Part shown: positions 16,178 through 22,926 of the stretch, piece by piece
Numbering within the stretch: the first letter of the stretch is position 1
Layout of the letters: every line of letters begins with the position of its first letter
Assembly (NCBI GenBank): GCA_964384675.1
Contig: CAYLNK010000067.1
Location: forward strand, 1-22,926
Source: CAYLNK01 sp964384675
Lineage (GTDB): Bacteria > Acidobacteriota > Thermoanaerobaculia > UBA5066
Direction: 5' to 3'
DNA length: 22,926 bases
The notes under the pieces: model-generated
The model's input: the letters and a program-made list of their open reading frames with translations, nothing else
Database searches by the model: none
Told to the model about the DNA's origin: nothing
Program-made: the position numbers and the translations under genes

Positions 16178-17305
16178 GTGAGGATCGGCATCACCTGCTA
16201 CCCGACGTTCGGCGGGTCGGGGGTCGTCGCGACCGAGCTGGGGCACGAGCTCGCGCGGCGTGGGCACGACGTCCACTTCATCACCTACGCGCCCCCTTCC
16301 CGGCTCGACGTCTTCGCCGAGCGGATCTCGTACCACGAGGTCTCGGTCCCGACCTACCCGCTCTTCCAGTACGCGCCGTACGACCTCGCCCTCGCGACGC
16401 GCATGGGGGACGTCGCGCTCCACGAGAAGCTGGACCTCATCCACGTCCACTACGCGCTGCCGCACGCGATCTCCGCCCACCTCGCCCGCGAGATGCTGAA
16501 GCCCCAGCACGACCTCGCCGTCGTCACCACGCTGCACGGCACCGATATCACGATCGTGGGCCAGGACCCGTCCTACCTCCCGATCACGCGCTTCGGGATC
16601 GAGCGGTCGGATGCCGTCACGGCCGTCTCGCACTACCTCGAGCGGGTGACCGAGGAGGTCTTCTCTCCTCGCAAGGAGATCGTCGTCGTCCCGAACTTCA
16701 TCGACCCGGGCCGCTGGCGGCCGCAGCGCAAGCCGCACCTGGGGGACCGCTTCGGCGGCGACGGGCGGAAGATCCTGATGCACGTCTCGAACTTCCGGCC
16801 CGTCAAGAGGGTCCTCGACGTGATCGAGGTGTACGAGCGGATCAACCGGAGGGTGCCGACCTCGCTGGTGATGATCGGGGACGGGCCGGACCGGCCCGCC
16901 GCCGAGGCGCTCTGCCGCCAGAAGGGCCTCTCGAGCCACGCCTACTTCCTCGGCAACACGCCGGCCGTCGAGACGGTGATGCCGACCGCGGACCTTTACA
17001 TCCTGACGTCCGACTCCGAGTCGTTCGGCCTCTCCGCCCTGGAGGCGCAAGCGTGCGGAGTTCCGGTGCTCGGCTACGCCGCCGGCGGTCTGCCCGAGGT
17101 GGTGGCCGACGGCGAGACCGGCTTCCTCCGGCCCGTCGGGGACGTCGACGGGCTCGCGGCCGCGGGGGCGGAGCTGCTGCTCTCGCCGGAGCGGTACGCC
17201 GGGATGGCGGTGGCCTCGCGCCAGCGCGCGGCGGGGACGTTCGACGTCGAGATGGTGATCGCCGAGTACCTGGCGGTCTACGAGAGGGTGCTCGCCGGAC
17301 GATGA
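16178..17305 (+). CDS. bshA: N-acetyl-alpha-D-glucosaminyl L-malate synthase BshA
   Basis: BshA is a GT4 (GT-B fold) glycosyltransferase that transfers GlcNAc from UDP-GlcNAc to L-malate, the first step of bacillithiol synthesis. The 375-residue product begins RIGITCYPTFGGSGVVATELG, the characteristic BshA N-terminus with the GGSGVVA loop. HGTDITIVGQDPSY follows in the first domain, and VPNFIDPGRW lies at the domain junction. The nucleotide-sugar site SDSESFGLSALEAQACG then leads into VPVLGYAAGGLPEVV. GTG 16178 is preceded by GGAAAGGA. There is a 42-bp gap after bshB1 containing an imperfect GC palindrome. The last 28 bases overlap the oppositely directed deaminase gene. Confidence 0.95.
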   Translation: MRIGITCYPTFGGSGVVATELGHELARRGHDVHFITYAPPSRLDVFAERISYHEVSVPTYPLFQYAPYDLALATRMGDVALHEKLDLIHVHYALPHAISAHLAREMLKPQHDLAVVTTLHGTDITIVGQDPSYLPITRFGIERSDAVTAVSHYLERVTEEVFSPRKEIVVVPNFIDPGRWRPQRKPHLGDRFGGDGRKILMHVSNFRPVKRVLDVIEVYERINRRVPTSLVMIGDGPDRPAAEALCRQKGLSSHAYFLGNTPAVETVMPTADLYILTSDSESFGLSALEAQACGVPVLGYAAGGLPEVVADGETGFLRPVGDVDGLAAAGAELLLSPERYAGMAVASRQRAAGTFDVEMVIAEYLAVYERVLAGR

Positions 17306-18270
17306 AGGGCGGCCGAAAGCGACGACGCGGCGACGGCCCGGAGGTCGCGCCCGCTGGCCCCCAGGCGAGCGAGCCCCCGGTACTCGGCGAGGAGGCTCGT
17401 CCCGAAGAGGCCCGGATCGTCGGTGGACAGCGTGACGGTGACCCCGGCCGCGATGAGCCGTCGGACGGGGTGGACCTCCCCCGGTCGAAGGGCGCCCGTC
17501 GCCGCGTTCGACCGCAGGCAGACGTCCAGCGCGATCCCCCGGCGGACCAGGCGCCGAAGAAGCGCCGGGTCGTCCACCGCGCGGATGCCGTGCGCGATCC
17601 GGACGGGACGAAGGTGCTCGAGGGCGTCCGCGACGGAGTCGGGTCCCCCCCATTCCCCGGCGTGGACGAGGGGGGCGAGGCCCAGCGCCCGGACCCGCGC
17701 GTAGACATCCCGAAAGGCCGCCGCCGGAATCGACGTCTCGTCCCCGCCGAGCCCGAATCCGGCCACGCGGCCCCACGGCGTGCTCTCGTGAAGGTCCAGC
17801 ACGCGGTGGGCCACGGCGGGGCCCCAGTGACGGACCGAGTCGAGAAGCACCAGGAGCCGGCCCCCGCTCCGGCGCTCCCAGGCGCCGAATACGGGCTCGA
17901 GGGTCGCCACGACGCTCCGCCACGGAAGGCCGATCCGCTCGACGATGGCGGGGGAGACGTACACCTCGGCGTGGCGCGTGCCGTCCCGGGAGAGCCGCCG
18001 GACGAGATCGCGAGCCAGGAAGGCGTAGTCCGCGGGGTCGCGCAGCAGGCGGCACACGTCGCGGTAGAAGCCGAGGAAGGCCTCCGGGCTCCCCAGCCGC
18101 CGGCGCCGGCGGACGACCGCCCCGGCGTCGGGGAAGAGGCGGTGGGGCCCGCGCCCCGAGAGCGAGACGAGGGTCCCGGGGGAGACCGCCCCTTCCAGGT
18201 GGAGGTGGAGCTCGGCCTTGGGGCGACGGCGGAGGCCGGCGAGGACACGCGAGACGTCGGCGGAGAGCAC
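17278..18270 (-). CDS. add: Adenosine deaminase family protein (adenosine or aminodeoxyfutalosine deaminase)
   Basis: This is a zinc-dependent TIM-barrel amidohydrolase of 330 residues, the usual Add length. Metal and catalytic residues are in place: HxH at H22 and H24 (AELHLHLEGAV), H203 and E206 in HAGEWGGPDSV, H227 in RIAHGIR, and D284-D285 in STDDPGLFGT. The CxxSN loop reads CLRSNAATGAL, where E. coli Add has CPTSN. Family members deaminate adenosine, adenine or 6-aminodeoxyfutalosine; sequence alone does not choose among them. I chose GTG 18270. An ATG ten bases upstream is out of frame. No ribosome site is visible, but a -10-like TACCAT lies 8 bases before the GTG. Its 3' end overlaps bshA. 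Confidence 0.85.
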   Translation of the reverse strand: MLSADVSRVLAGLRRRPKAELHLHLEGAVSPGTLVSLSGRGPHRLFPDAGAVVRRRRRLGSPEAFLGFYRDVCRLLRDPADYAFLARDLVRRLSRDGTRHAEVYVSPAIVERIGLPWRSVVATLEPVFGAWERRSGGRLLVLLDSVRHWGPAVAHRVLDLHESTPWGRVAGFGLGGDETSIPAAAFRDVYARVRALGLAPLVHAGEWGGPDSVADALEHLRPVRIAHGIRAVDDPALLRRLVRRGIALDVCLRSNAATGALRPGEVHPVRRLIAAGVTVTLSTDDPGLFGTSLLAEYRGLARLGASGRDLRAVAASSLSAALHRPASTLS

Positions 18271-18278
18271 GGTCCCGC

Positions 18279-18284
18279 ATGGTA
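18279..18284 (-). promoter_or_regulatory. Candidate -10 box of a leaderless promoter for the deaminase gene
   Basis: On the minus strand TACCAT (4 of 6 to the -10 consensus) ends exactly 8 bases before the GTG start at 18270, the same spacing seen for the methyltransferase gene at 13064-13078. No Shine-Dalgarno sequence or clear -35 is visible. This is a motif-only prediction. Confidence 0.3.
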
Positions 18285-18327
18285 TGCGAGACCGGCGAGC
18301 GCCACGCTCCCGCCCGAGCGCCTCTGG

Positions 18328-18705
18328 ATGCGCGGCGCGGCCCTCGGCATCGATCTCGTCCTCCTGGCCGGGGGGCCTCTCCTGGCCGCCACGGTGATCG
18401 TCTTCGCGATCCTCCTGGTGGTCGAGGAGCCCCCTGTCTACCTCGCCGTCGGGTTCCGTGTCGCCCAGGCCGCCTTCGTCCTGGCGTTCCTCCTGCGGGA
18501 TGCCCGGCCGGGGCTCAGCCCGGGGAAGCGGCTCCTCGGGCTGCGAGTCGAGACCCGGGCGGGTCCGGCCACCCTCTGGACCTCGCTCCTCCGGAACGCG
18601 ACGCTGCTGATCCCGCTCTGGAACGTCGTCGAGGCGGTGATCCTGATCCGGCGCGGGGGACGGCCCGGGGATCGCCTCGCCGGAACCAAGGTCGTCGAGG
18701 TCTGA
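18328..18705 (+). CDS. RDD family small membrane protein
   Basis: The 125-residue product is hydrophobic with about three membrane segments. The first includes ALGIDLVLLAGGPLLAATV, the second lies near VYLAVGFRVAQAAFVLAFLL, and the third near LLRNATLLIPLWNVVEAVIL. The RDD-family features are the early R-A-x-x-x-D pattern (RGAALGIDLVL), the mid GLSPGKRLLGLRV motif, and the late GRPGDRLAGTKVV motif. Function in the family is mostly unknown. ATG 18328 is the only standard start nearby. Family members usually have a few more residues before the first helix (here PPERLW would fit), so a noncanonical upstream start is possible. It is divergent from the deaminase gene and 56 bp upstream of the DUF4097 gene. 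Confidence 0.75.
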   Translation: MRGAALGIDLVLLAGGPLLAATVIVFAILLVVEEPPVYLAVGFRVAQAAFVLAFLLRDARPGLSPGKRLLGLRVETRAGPATLWTSLLRNATLLIPLWNVVEAVILIRRGGRPGDRLAGTKVVEV

Positions 18706-18713
18706 GCCCACGG

Positions 18714-18736
18714 CGAAAACTTTTCGAGCGTACGCT
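18714..18736. promoter_or_regulatory. Two adjacent inverted repeats upstream of the DUF4097 gene, operator candidate
   Basis: CGAAAA-c-TTTTCG at 18714-18726 is followed without a gap by the perfect palindrome AGCGTACGCT at 18727-18736. They lie in the 56-bp space between the RDD and DUF4097 genes, 25 bases before the ATG. The first is unusually AT-rich for this genome. The position suits a promoter/operator. A hairpin in the message is an alternative, although the stems are short. Confidence 0.4.
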
Positions 18737-18761
18737 ACGTTTCTTCAAGCGGAGTACGCCC

Positions 18762-19577
18762 ATGAACATCCCGGCCATCCGACCCACCCGCCTCCTTCCC
18801 CTCTTCCTTCTCCTCCTCGCGGCCGCCGTGCCCGCAACGGCCGCCGAGGACCGGTTCGAGAAGGCGTACGAGCTGAGCGGCGTGACGAAGATCCGGGTCC
18901 AGAACGTGAACGGCCCGGTGCACATCGCCACCTGGGACAAGGACTACCTGAAGGTCGTGGCGGTCAAGAAGGTGCGAGACGGAAACGCCGACCAGATCCT
19001 GCGCGAGACCGAGATTCGGGTGACGAAGAACGGCCCGACGATCGAGATCGAGACGATCCTGCCGAAGCGCGGCAGGGTCCTCGGCCTTTTCAACTTCACC
19101 CTGCACGGCCGGAACGCGGCCGAGGTCTCCTACGATTTGCTCCTGCCGACCGGCGTCTCGGTCGACGCCGAGACCGTCAACGGGCGGATCACGGCCGAGA
19201 AGCGCACGGGCGCCCTCTGCCTGAGCACGGTGAACGGTGCGGTCCGCGTGGAGGGGCACGACGCCCCCCTCCGGGTCAACACGGTGAACGGCTCGGTCGA
19301 CGCCGCCTTCGCCGGTGACGTGCGGGCTTCCGAGCTCGAGACGGTGAACGGCTCGGTGACGGTCTCCTGCTCGAAGGCCTCTTCGATCCGCTACGACCTC
19401 CAGACGGTGAACGGCCGCATTCATTCCGAGTTCCGCGACCTCGTCGTGGAGGGCAAGTGGGGGCCCAAGGAAGCGAAGGGCGAGCTGAACGGGGGCCGGG
19501 AGCACCTGGCGGTCGAGACGGTCAACGGCGAGGTGAGGCTCCAGGTGGCCGAGCCGGCCGTCGCGAAGAAGGACTGA
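18762..19577 (+). CDS. Exported DUF4097 / putative adhesin-like beta-helical protein
   Basis: The 271-residue product has a signal peptide: a basic start, hydrophobic LLPLFLLLLAAAVPA, and a likely cleavage near residue 28 (ATA-AED). The rest is a repeat protein of the DUF4097 type. The motif VNG occurs at residues 49-51 and TVNG at 138, 156, 174, 194, 215 and 253, each followed by a short beta-strand such as GSVTVS or GRITAE. Spacing of 18-21 residues suggests one turn of a right-handed beta-solenoid. The last gap of 38 is about two turns, with a degenerate ELNGG in between. The family is mostly uncharacterised and often sits near regulators or membrane proteins. ATG 18762 has GGAG 7 bases upstream. 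A terminator follows the gene. Confidence 0.85.
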   Translation: MNIPAIRPTRLLPLFLLLLAAAVPATAAEDRFEKAYELSGVTKIRVQNVNGPVHIATWDKDYLKVVAVKKVRDGNADQILRETEIRVTKNGPTIEIETILPKRGRVLGLFNFTLHGRNAAEVSYDLLLPTGVSVDAETVNGRITAEKRTGALCLSTVNGAVRVEGHDAPLRVNTVNGSVDAAFAGDVRASELETVNGSVTVSCSKASSIRYDLQTVNGRIHSEFRDLVVEGKWGPKEAKGELNGGREHLAVETVNGEVRLQVAEPAVAKKD

Positions 19578-19618
19578 GGGTAGGGAGTCCGCCAGGCGGA
19601 CGCCGCCATGAAGCAGCT

Positions 19619-19654
19619 CGGCCCGGGTCTCGCGACCCGGGCCGATTCATTCTA
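19619..19654 (+). terminator. Rho-independent terminator after the DUF4097 gene
   Basis: CGGCCCGGGTC (19619-19629) and GACCCGGGCCG (19634-19644) form a perfect 11-bp stem with a TCGC loop, followed on the plus strand by ATTCATTCTA. The stem also lies just beyond the 3' end of the minus-strand tRNA gene and may end that transcript too, although the minus-strand tail is not T-rich. Confidence 0.75.
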
Positions 19655-19655
19655 G

Positions 19656-19740
<85 letters not shown>

Positions 19741-19792
19741 CGGGAAACGCGAGGGACGGAGATGATAACGCCGCCCTCCCCGGAATCAAGGA

Positions 19793-20227
19793 CTACTTGG
19801 CGGTCCCTGCCGGGGAGGCGGACGTCGCCGGCGCGGGGGCCGGGGAGACCGGCACGGCGGAGGCCGGGGCCGGGGCCGCCGTGGACGGAACCGCCATCGG
19901 GACGCCGGTCGCCGGAACGGGCGCGAGGGGCGAGGCCGGGGCCGGGGCGACCGGCTTGCTCACCGGCTTGGCGACCTTCGAAAGGTTGAGCGAGCGGGGC
20001 CGGGACTGGATCAGGGAGATCGAGATGGCGAGCACCGAGAAGGCCACGAAGGCCCACGTGGTGATCTTCTCGAGGACCGTGGCCGTGCCGCGGGCGCCGA
20101 AGGTCGTCTGCGACGACGAAGCGCCGAAGGCGCTCGCCACGTCCGCGCCCTTTCCCTGCTGGAGAAGGACGACCAGGACCAGGAAGAGGCAGACGACGAC
20201 GTAGAGGAACGTGAGGACGTAGATCAT
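19793..20227 (-). CDS. secG: Preprotein translocase subunit SecG with Ala/Pro-rich tail
   Basis: SecG is the small accessory subunit of the SecYEG channel in the inner membrane. The 144-residue product has two membrane helices (about residues 2-22 and 54-74). Between them is the signature LLQQGKGADVASAFG followed by S/T-rich sequence and FGARGTATVLEKIT. Everything after about residue 84 is low-complexity Ala/Pro/Val/Ser (about 60 residues), so the protein is longer than many SecG proteins. ATG 20227 is preceded by GGCGGAG. It sits 116 bp after tpiA with its own possible promoter, and 52 bases before tRNA-Leu(GAG). SecG next to this tRNA also occurs in E. coli (secG-leuU). Confidence 0.93.
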   Translation of the reverse strand: MIYVLTFLYVVVCLFLVLVVLLQQGKGADVASAFGASSSQTTFGARGTATVLEKITTWAFVAFSVLAISISLIQSRPRSLNLSKVAKPVSKPVAPAPASPLAPVPATGVPMAVPSTAAPAPASAVPVSPAPAPATSASPAGTAK

Positions 20228-20238
20228 CGATGGCTCCG

Positions 20239-20268
20239 CCTTCCCTCTGGGAAGGGCCGCGCAGGATA
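20239..20268 (-). promoter_or_regulatory. Candidate secG promoter -10 and 5'-end hairpin
   Basis: On the minus strand TATCCT at 20268-20263 could serve as a -10 box (4 of 6). Transcription would then start near 20256, right at a 7-bp hairpin, CCTTCCC-aga-GGGAAGG, spanning 20255-20239. The secG ribosome site (GGAG) follows just after the hairpin. A convincing -35 is not visible. Cotranscription with tpiA is equally possible. Confidence 0.3.
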
Positions 20269-20343
20269 GCAGACTTTCCCCATGAAATCGCGTGACGGCG
20301 GAGGCGGGCCAGGTGCAGGAACCTCTCCGGCCGCCGGGCGGGG

Positions 20344-21099
20344 CTAGGGGGACGCGGCCTTCGCGATGGCCAGGAGGCCCGCGACCTCGAGAGCGGCCCC
20401 GCCGACCAGGCCGCCGTCGATCTCGGGCCGGGCCAGGAGCTCGGCCGCGTTCTGGGGGGTGACCGAGCCTCCGTACAGGATCTCCGTGCTCTCGGCCGCG
20501 GGCCTCCCGTACCGGGCGGCCAGCAAGCCACGGAGAACCGCGTGGGCCTCGCCGGCCAGGGCGGGGGTGGCCGCGCGCCCGGTCCCGATCGCCCAGACTG
20601 GCTCGTACGCGAGGACGAGACCGGGGGGCGGTCCGGCGGGGAACGCGTCGAGCACGGCCACCTGCTTGGTCAGGACCTCCTCGGTCCGCCCCGACTCCCG
20701 CTCCTCCAGCGTCTCGCCCACGCAGAGAACGGGCGCGATCCCCGCCTCCGCGAGGCGCTCCAGCTTTCCGGCGAGGGCCGGGCCCTCCAGACGATCGCGA
20801 CGGCGCTCGCTGTGGCCGACCAGGCAGAGCGTGACGCCGAGGTCGGCCAGCATCGCCGCGCTCACCTCGCCCGTGAAGGCGCCGGAGCGCGCCCCGTGGA
20901 CGTCCTGGGCCGCCAGGAGTACGGGGAGGGGACCGAGCATCCGGGAGAGCCGCTCGAGCGCCGGGAACGCGGGCGCGATCGCGACCGTCACCCCCGGAGG
21001 AAGGCCGTCTCGCTCGCGCAGCAGCGTCGCCGCGAACGCCGCCGCCTCGGTCGGCGTCTTGTGCATCTTCCAGTTGGCGACGACCAGGCGCCGTCTCAC
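20344..21099 (-). CDS. tpiA: Triosephosphate isomerase
   Basis: TpiA interconverts dihydroxyacetone phosphate and glyceraldehyde 3-phosphate in glycolysis. The 251-residue product has all catalytic residues: K11 in ANWKMHKT, H96 in LVGHSERR and E166 in LAYEPVWAIGTG. The phosphate-binding YGGSVTPQNAAEL lies near the C-terminus, followed by DGGLVGGAALE. The tyrosine that often follows GHSERR is absent here (RRRDRLEG), a small oddity. The GTG at 21099 overlaps the pgk stop by 4 bases (GTGA), so expression is coupled to pgk. The pgk-tpiA-secG order is common in bacteria. Confidence 0.96.
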   Translation of the reverse strand: MRRRLVVANWKMHKTPTEAAAFAATLLRERDGLPPGVTVAIAPAFPALERLSRMLGPLPVLLAAQDVHGARSGAFTGEVSAAMLADLGVTLCLVGHSERRRDRLEGPALAGKLERLAEAGIAPVLCVGETLEERESGRTEEVLTKQVAVLDAFPAGPPPGLVLAYEPVWAIGTGRAATPALAGEAHAVLRGLLAARYGRPAAESTEILYGGSVTPQNAAELLARPEIDGGLVGGAALEVAGLLAIAKAASP

Positions 21100-22286
21100 C
21101 GGAGCGCCTCGACCCCCGGGAGCGGCTTGCCGCTGATGTAGTCGAGCGAGGCGCCGCCGCCCGTCGAGACGTGCGAGACCCGGTCGGCGAGGCCGGCCGC
21201 GTGGATCGCCTCGACGCTCTCCCCGCCCCCCACCACCGTGAAGCCGCTCGACTCGGCCAGGATCCGCGCCACGCCGAGCGTTCCGGCGTCGAACGGCTTC
21301 GTCTCGAAGACGCCCATCGGTCCGTTCCAGAAGATGGTCTTCGCCGGCGCGGTCATCCTGCGGAACATCTCCAGGCTCTTCGGCCCGATGTCGAACGCGG
21401 CCTGGTCGTCCGGAAGCGCGTTCATCGCGACGGTCGAGGCGTCGGCCGCGCGGTCGAGCGAGGGGGCGACCACGAAGTCGGAGGGGAGGACGAGCTGCAC
21501 CCCGCGCTCGCGGCAGCGGTCGATCACCTTGCGGGCGATCGGGACCCCTTCCGGCTCCAGCAGGGACTTCCCCACGCCGAGCCCGAGCGCCACGACGAAG
21601 TGGTTGGCCATCCCGCCTCCGATCAGGACGACGTCCGCCTTCTCGACCAGGGCCTCGAGCGCGGCGATCTTGCCCAGGATCTTGGCGCCGCCCAGGATCG
21701 CGGCAAAGGGGCGCTCGATCTCGTCGAGGACACGCGAGAGGGCGGACAGCTCCTTCTCCACCAGGAAGCCCACCCCCCGGTTCTCGGGTGTGAAGAACGC
21801 CGCCATCCCGGCGGTGGAGGCGTGCGCGCGATGCGCCGTCCCGAAGGCGTCGTTCACGTAGACGTCGGCGAGCCGGGAGAGCGCCTCGGCGAAGACCGGG
21901 TCGTTCTTCTCCTCGCCCGCGTGGAAGCGCACGTTCTCCAGGAGCGCGACGCCTCCGGCGGGCAGGCCGGCGACGCCGGCCTCCGCCGCGGGCCCGACGC
22001 AGTCGCCGACGAACGCCACCGGCGCGCCGAGGTGCTCCGCGAGCCGGCTGGCGGCCGGCGCGAGCGTGTACTTCGTATCCGGGACGCCTTTCGCCTTCCC
22101 GAGGTGCGACGCCAGGATCACCGTGGCGCCGGCGTCTCGCGCGAACCGGATCGTGGGCAGAGCCTCGACGATCCGGGTGTCGTCCTTCACCACCCCGTCC
22201 TTCACGGGGACGTTGAAGTCGACGCGGACGAAGACGCGCCGGCCGGACAGGGAGAGGTCGCGGATCGAGCGGGGGAGAGTGCTCAT
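21096..22286 (-). CDS. pgk: Phosphoglycerate kinase
   Basis: Pgk transfers phosphate from 1,3-bisphosphoglycerate to ADP. The 396-residue product has the usual bacterial length. Visible motifs are RVDFNVPVKDG at residues 21-31, the substrate-binding DDTRI and SHLGKAKG, NDAFGTAHRAHAST, GGAKILGKI, LIGGGMANHF, and the nucleotide-binding end GGGESVEAI with STGGGASLDYISGKPLPG. I chose ATG 22286, preceded by AGGAG with a 6-base gap; the in-frame upstream extension to 22337 lacks conservation. It heads the pgk-tpiA-secG-tRNA unit and is divergent from mtnA. No gap gene precedes it. Confidence 0.97.
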   Translation of the reverse strand: MSTLPRSIRDLSLSGRRVFVRVDFNVPVKDGVVKDDTRIVEALPTIRFARDAGATVILASHLGKAKGVPDTKYTLAPAASRLAEHLGAPVAFVGDCVGPAAEAGVAGLPAGGVALLENVRFHAGEEKNDPVFAEALSRLADVYVNDAFGTAHRAHASTAGMAAFFTPENRGVGFLVEKELSALSRVLDEIERPFAAILGGAKILGKIAALEALVEKADVVLIGGGMANHFVVALGLGVGKSLLEPEGVPIARKVIDRCRERGVQLVLPSDFVVAPSLDRAADASTVAMNALPDDQAAFDIGPKSLEMFRRMTAPAKTIFWNGPMGVFETKPFDAGTLGVARILAESSGFTVVGGGESVEAIHAAGLADRVSHVSTGGGASLDYISGKPLPGVEALR

Positions 22287-22417
22287 CTGCAGCTCCTGAA
22301 GGCGGACGCCCTCGGCCGTGATCTTAGTTCCCCGCAAGGCGGCCCGGGCGGGCGCTTCGATCCGCCAGATGCATCACGCCGGTGGCACCGGCGGCCCGGG
22401 CGGGGGAATATCCGCGC
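22287..22417. other. Divergent intergenic region between pgk and mtnA
   Basis: This 131-bp region should hold the promoters of both divergent genes. On the minus strand TAAGAT (about 40 bases before the pgk ATG region) is a weak -10 candidate. On the plus strand GAATAT lies 6 bases before the mtnA GTG. CGCCGG-tggca-CCGGCG forms a 6-bp hairpin near 22379-22395. I see no SAM-riboswitch-like architecture. Confidence 0.3.
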
Positions 22418-22926
22418 GTGAACGACCTCACCACCGCCGTCACCCCGTGGGCGTACGAGCCCGGTCGCCTCCGCCTCCTCGACCAGCGGCTCCTGCCCCA
22501 CGAGGAGCTCTGGATCGACTGCGACTCGGCGGTCGAGACGGCCGCCGCGATCCGGAGCCTCGCGGTGCGCGGCGCGCCGCTGATCGGGGTGGCCGCGGCG
22601 TTCGGCCTGGCGGCCGAGGCGCACCGTGTCGCGGCACGCTCCGCGGCGGACCTGGACGTCGCCCTGGAGTTGGCGTCGGAGCGGCTGGCCTCGGCGCGGC
22701 CCACCGCGGTCAACCTCGCGGGGGCCGTGGCCCGGGTGATGGAGGTCGTCCGCGCCGGGGTCCTCGCTCCCGTCCCGGAGCGGGTGGCACGCGTGGAAGC
22801 CGAGGCGCGGGCCATCGCGGAGGAGGACCGCCTCGCGTGTCTCGCGATCGGGCGGCACGGCGCGGCGTGGCTCGACGCCCGCGTCCCGCCGGGACCGGCG
22901 ACCGTCCTGACGCACTGCAACGCCGG
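22418..22926 (+). CDS. mtnA: S-methyl-5-thioribose-1-phosphate isomerase MtnA (3' partial)
   Basis: MtnA converts methylthioribose 1-phosphate to methylthioribulose 1-phosphate in the methionine salvage pathway. The 169 visible codons include the N-terminal LRLLDQRLLPHEE, the substrate-binding VRGAPLIGVAAAFG near residues 50-63, RPTAVNLAGAV, and LTHCNA, whose C167 corresponds to the catalytic cysteine of the family. The reading frame runs off the window before the catalytic aspartate. The GTG start at 22418 follows GGGGGAATAT. Related proteins include eIF2B-like and ribose-1,5-bisphosphate isomerases. The LTHCNA and RGAP motifs favour MtnA. Confidence 0.93.
   Translation, partial: MNDLTTAVTPWAYEPGRLRLLDQRLLPHEELWIDCDSAVETAAAIRSLAVRGAPLIGVAAAFGLAAEAHRVAARSAADLDVALELASERLASARPTAVNLAGAVARVMEVVRAGVLAPVPERVARVEAEARAIAEEDRLACLAIGRHGAAWLDARVPPGPATVLTHCNA

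Noticed and set aside
15305..18280. Long minus-strand frames opposite the bsh genes
   Set aside because: They are Arg/Pro/Gly-rich, lack motifs, and lie opposite clearly identified BshA and BshB1 coding sequence.
22287..22417. SAM-type riboswitch upstream of mtnA
   Set aside because: Only one simple hairpin is visible and no known aptamer core. The region is short and shared with the divergent pgk promoter.

Overview
This window is a GC-rich, densely packed bacterial chromosomal segment, mostly of core genes. The long antisense open frames are by-products of high GC content. The organism cannot be named from the sequence. A complete bacillithiol set (bshC, bshB1, bshA), a chromosomal parABS with bactofilin, paired b/b' ATP synthase subunits and DUF4097/RDD proteins would fit an Acidobacteriota-like lineage. 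That is an inference from gene content only.

Layout. (1) 1-5792, plus strand: mnmE (5' end outside the window), mnmG, rsmG, parA, parB and a bactofilin run as one tight unit, with stop/start overlaps at the first four junctions. A near-consensus parS site (3667-3682) covers the rsmG stop and the parA start. This arrangement usually lies close to oriC. (2) 5812-6495, minus strand: a YkgJ-type cysteine-cluster protein, divergent from (3). (3) 6525-13046, plus strand: a promoter, then atpF'-atpF-atpH-atpA-atpG-atpD-atpC, closed by a strong terminator. The a and c subunit genes are not here. GC-rich palindromes sit at several junctions and inside atpG, and seven copies of a 17-bp tandem repeat separate atpG from atpD. 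(4) 13064-17305, plus strand: a class I methyltransferase followed by bshC-bshB1-bshA, possibly producing a methylated bacillithiol. (5) 17278-18270, minus strand: an adenosine-deaminase-family gene that overlaps bshA tail to tail. (6) 18328-19577, plus strand: a small RDD membrane protein and an exported DUF4097 protein with TVNG repeats, then a terminator. (7) 19656-22286, read on the minus strand: pgk-tpiA-secG followed by tRNA-Leu(GAG). (8) 22418-end, plus strand: mtnA, cut by the window edge.

Functionally, the segment joins tRNA wobble modification (MnmEG), 16S rRNA methylation (RsmG), chromosome segregation (ParABS), ATP synthesis, low-molecular-weight thiol synthesis, purine or futalosine-type deamination, lower glycolysis, Sec export and methionine salvage. 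I see no phage, IS, CRISPR or toxin-antitoxin element. The most unusual features are the repeats and palindromes inside the atp operon, the methyltransferase joined to the bacillithiol genes, the parS position, and two candidate leaderless promoters with the same 8-nt spacing to a GTG start.
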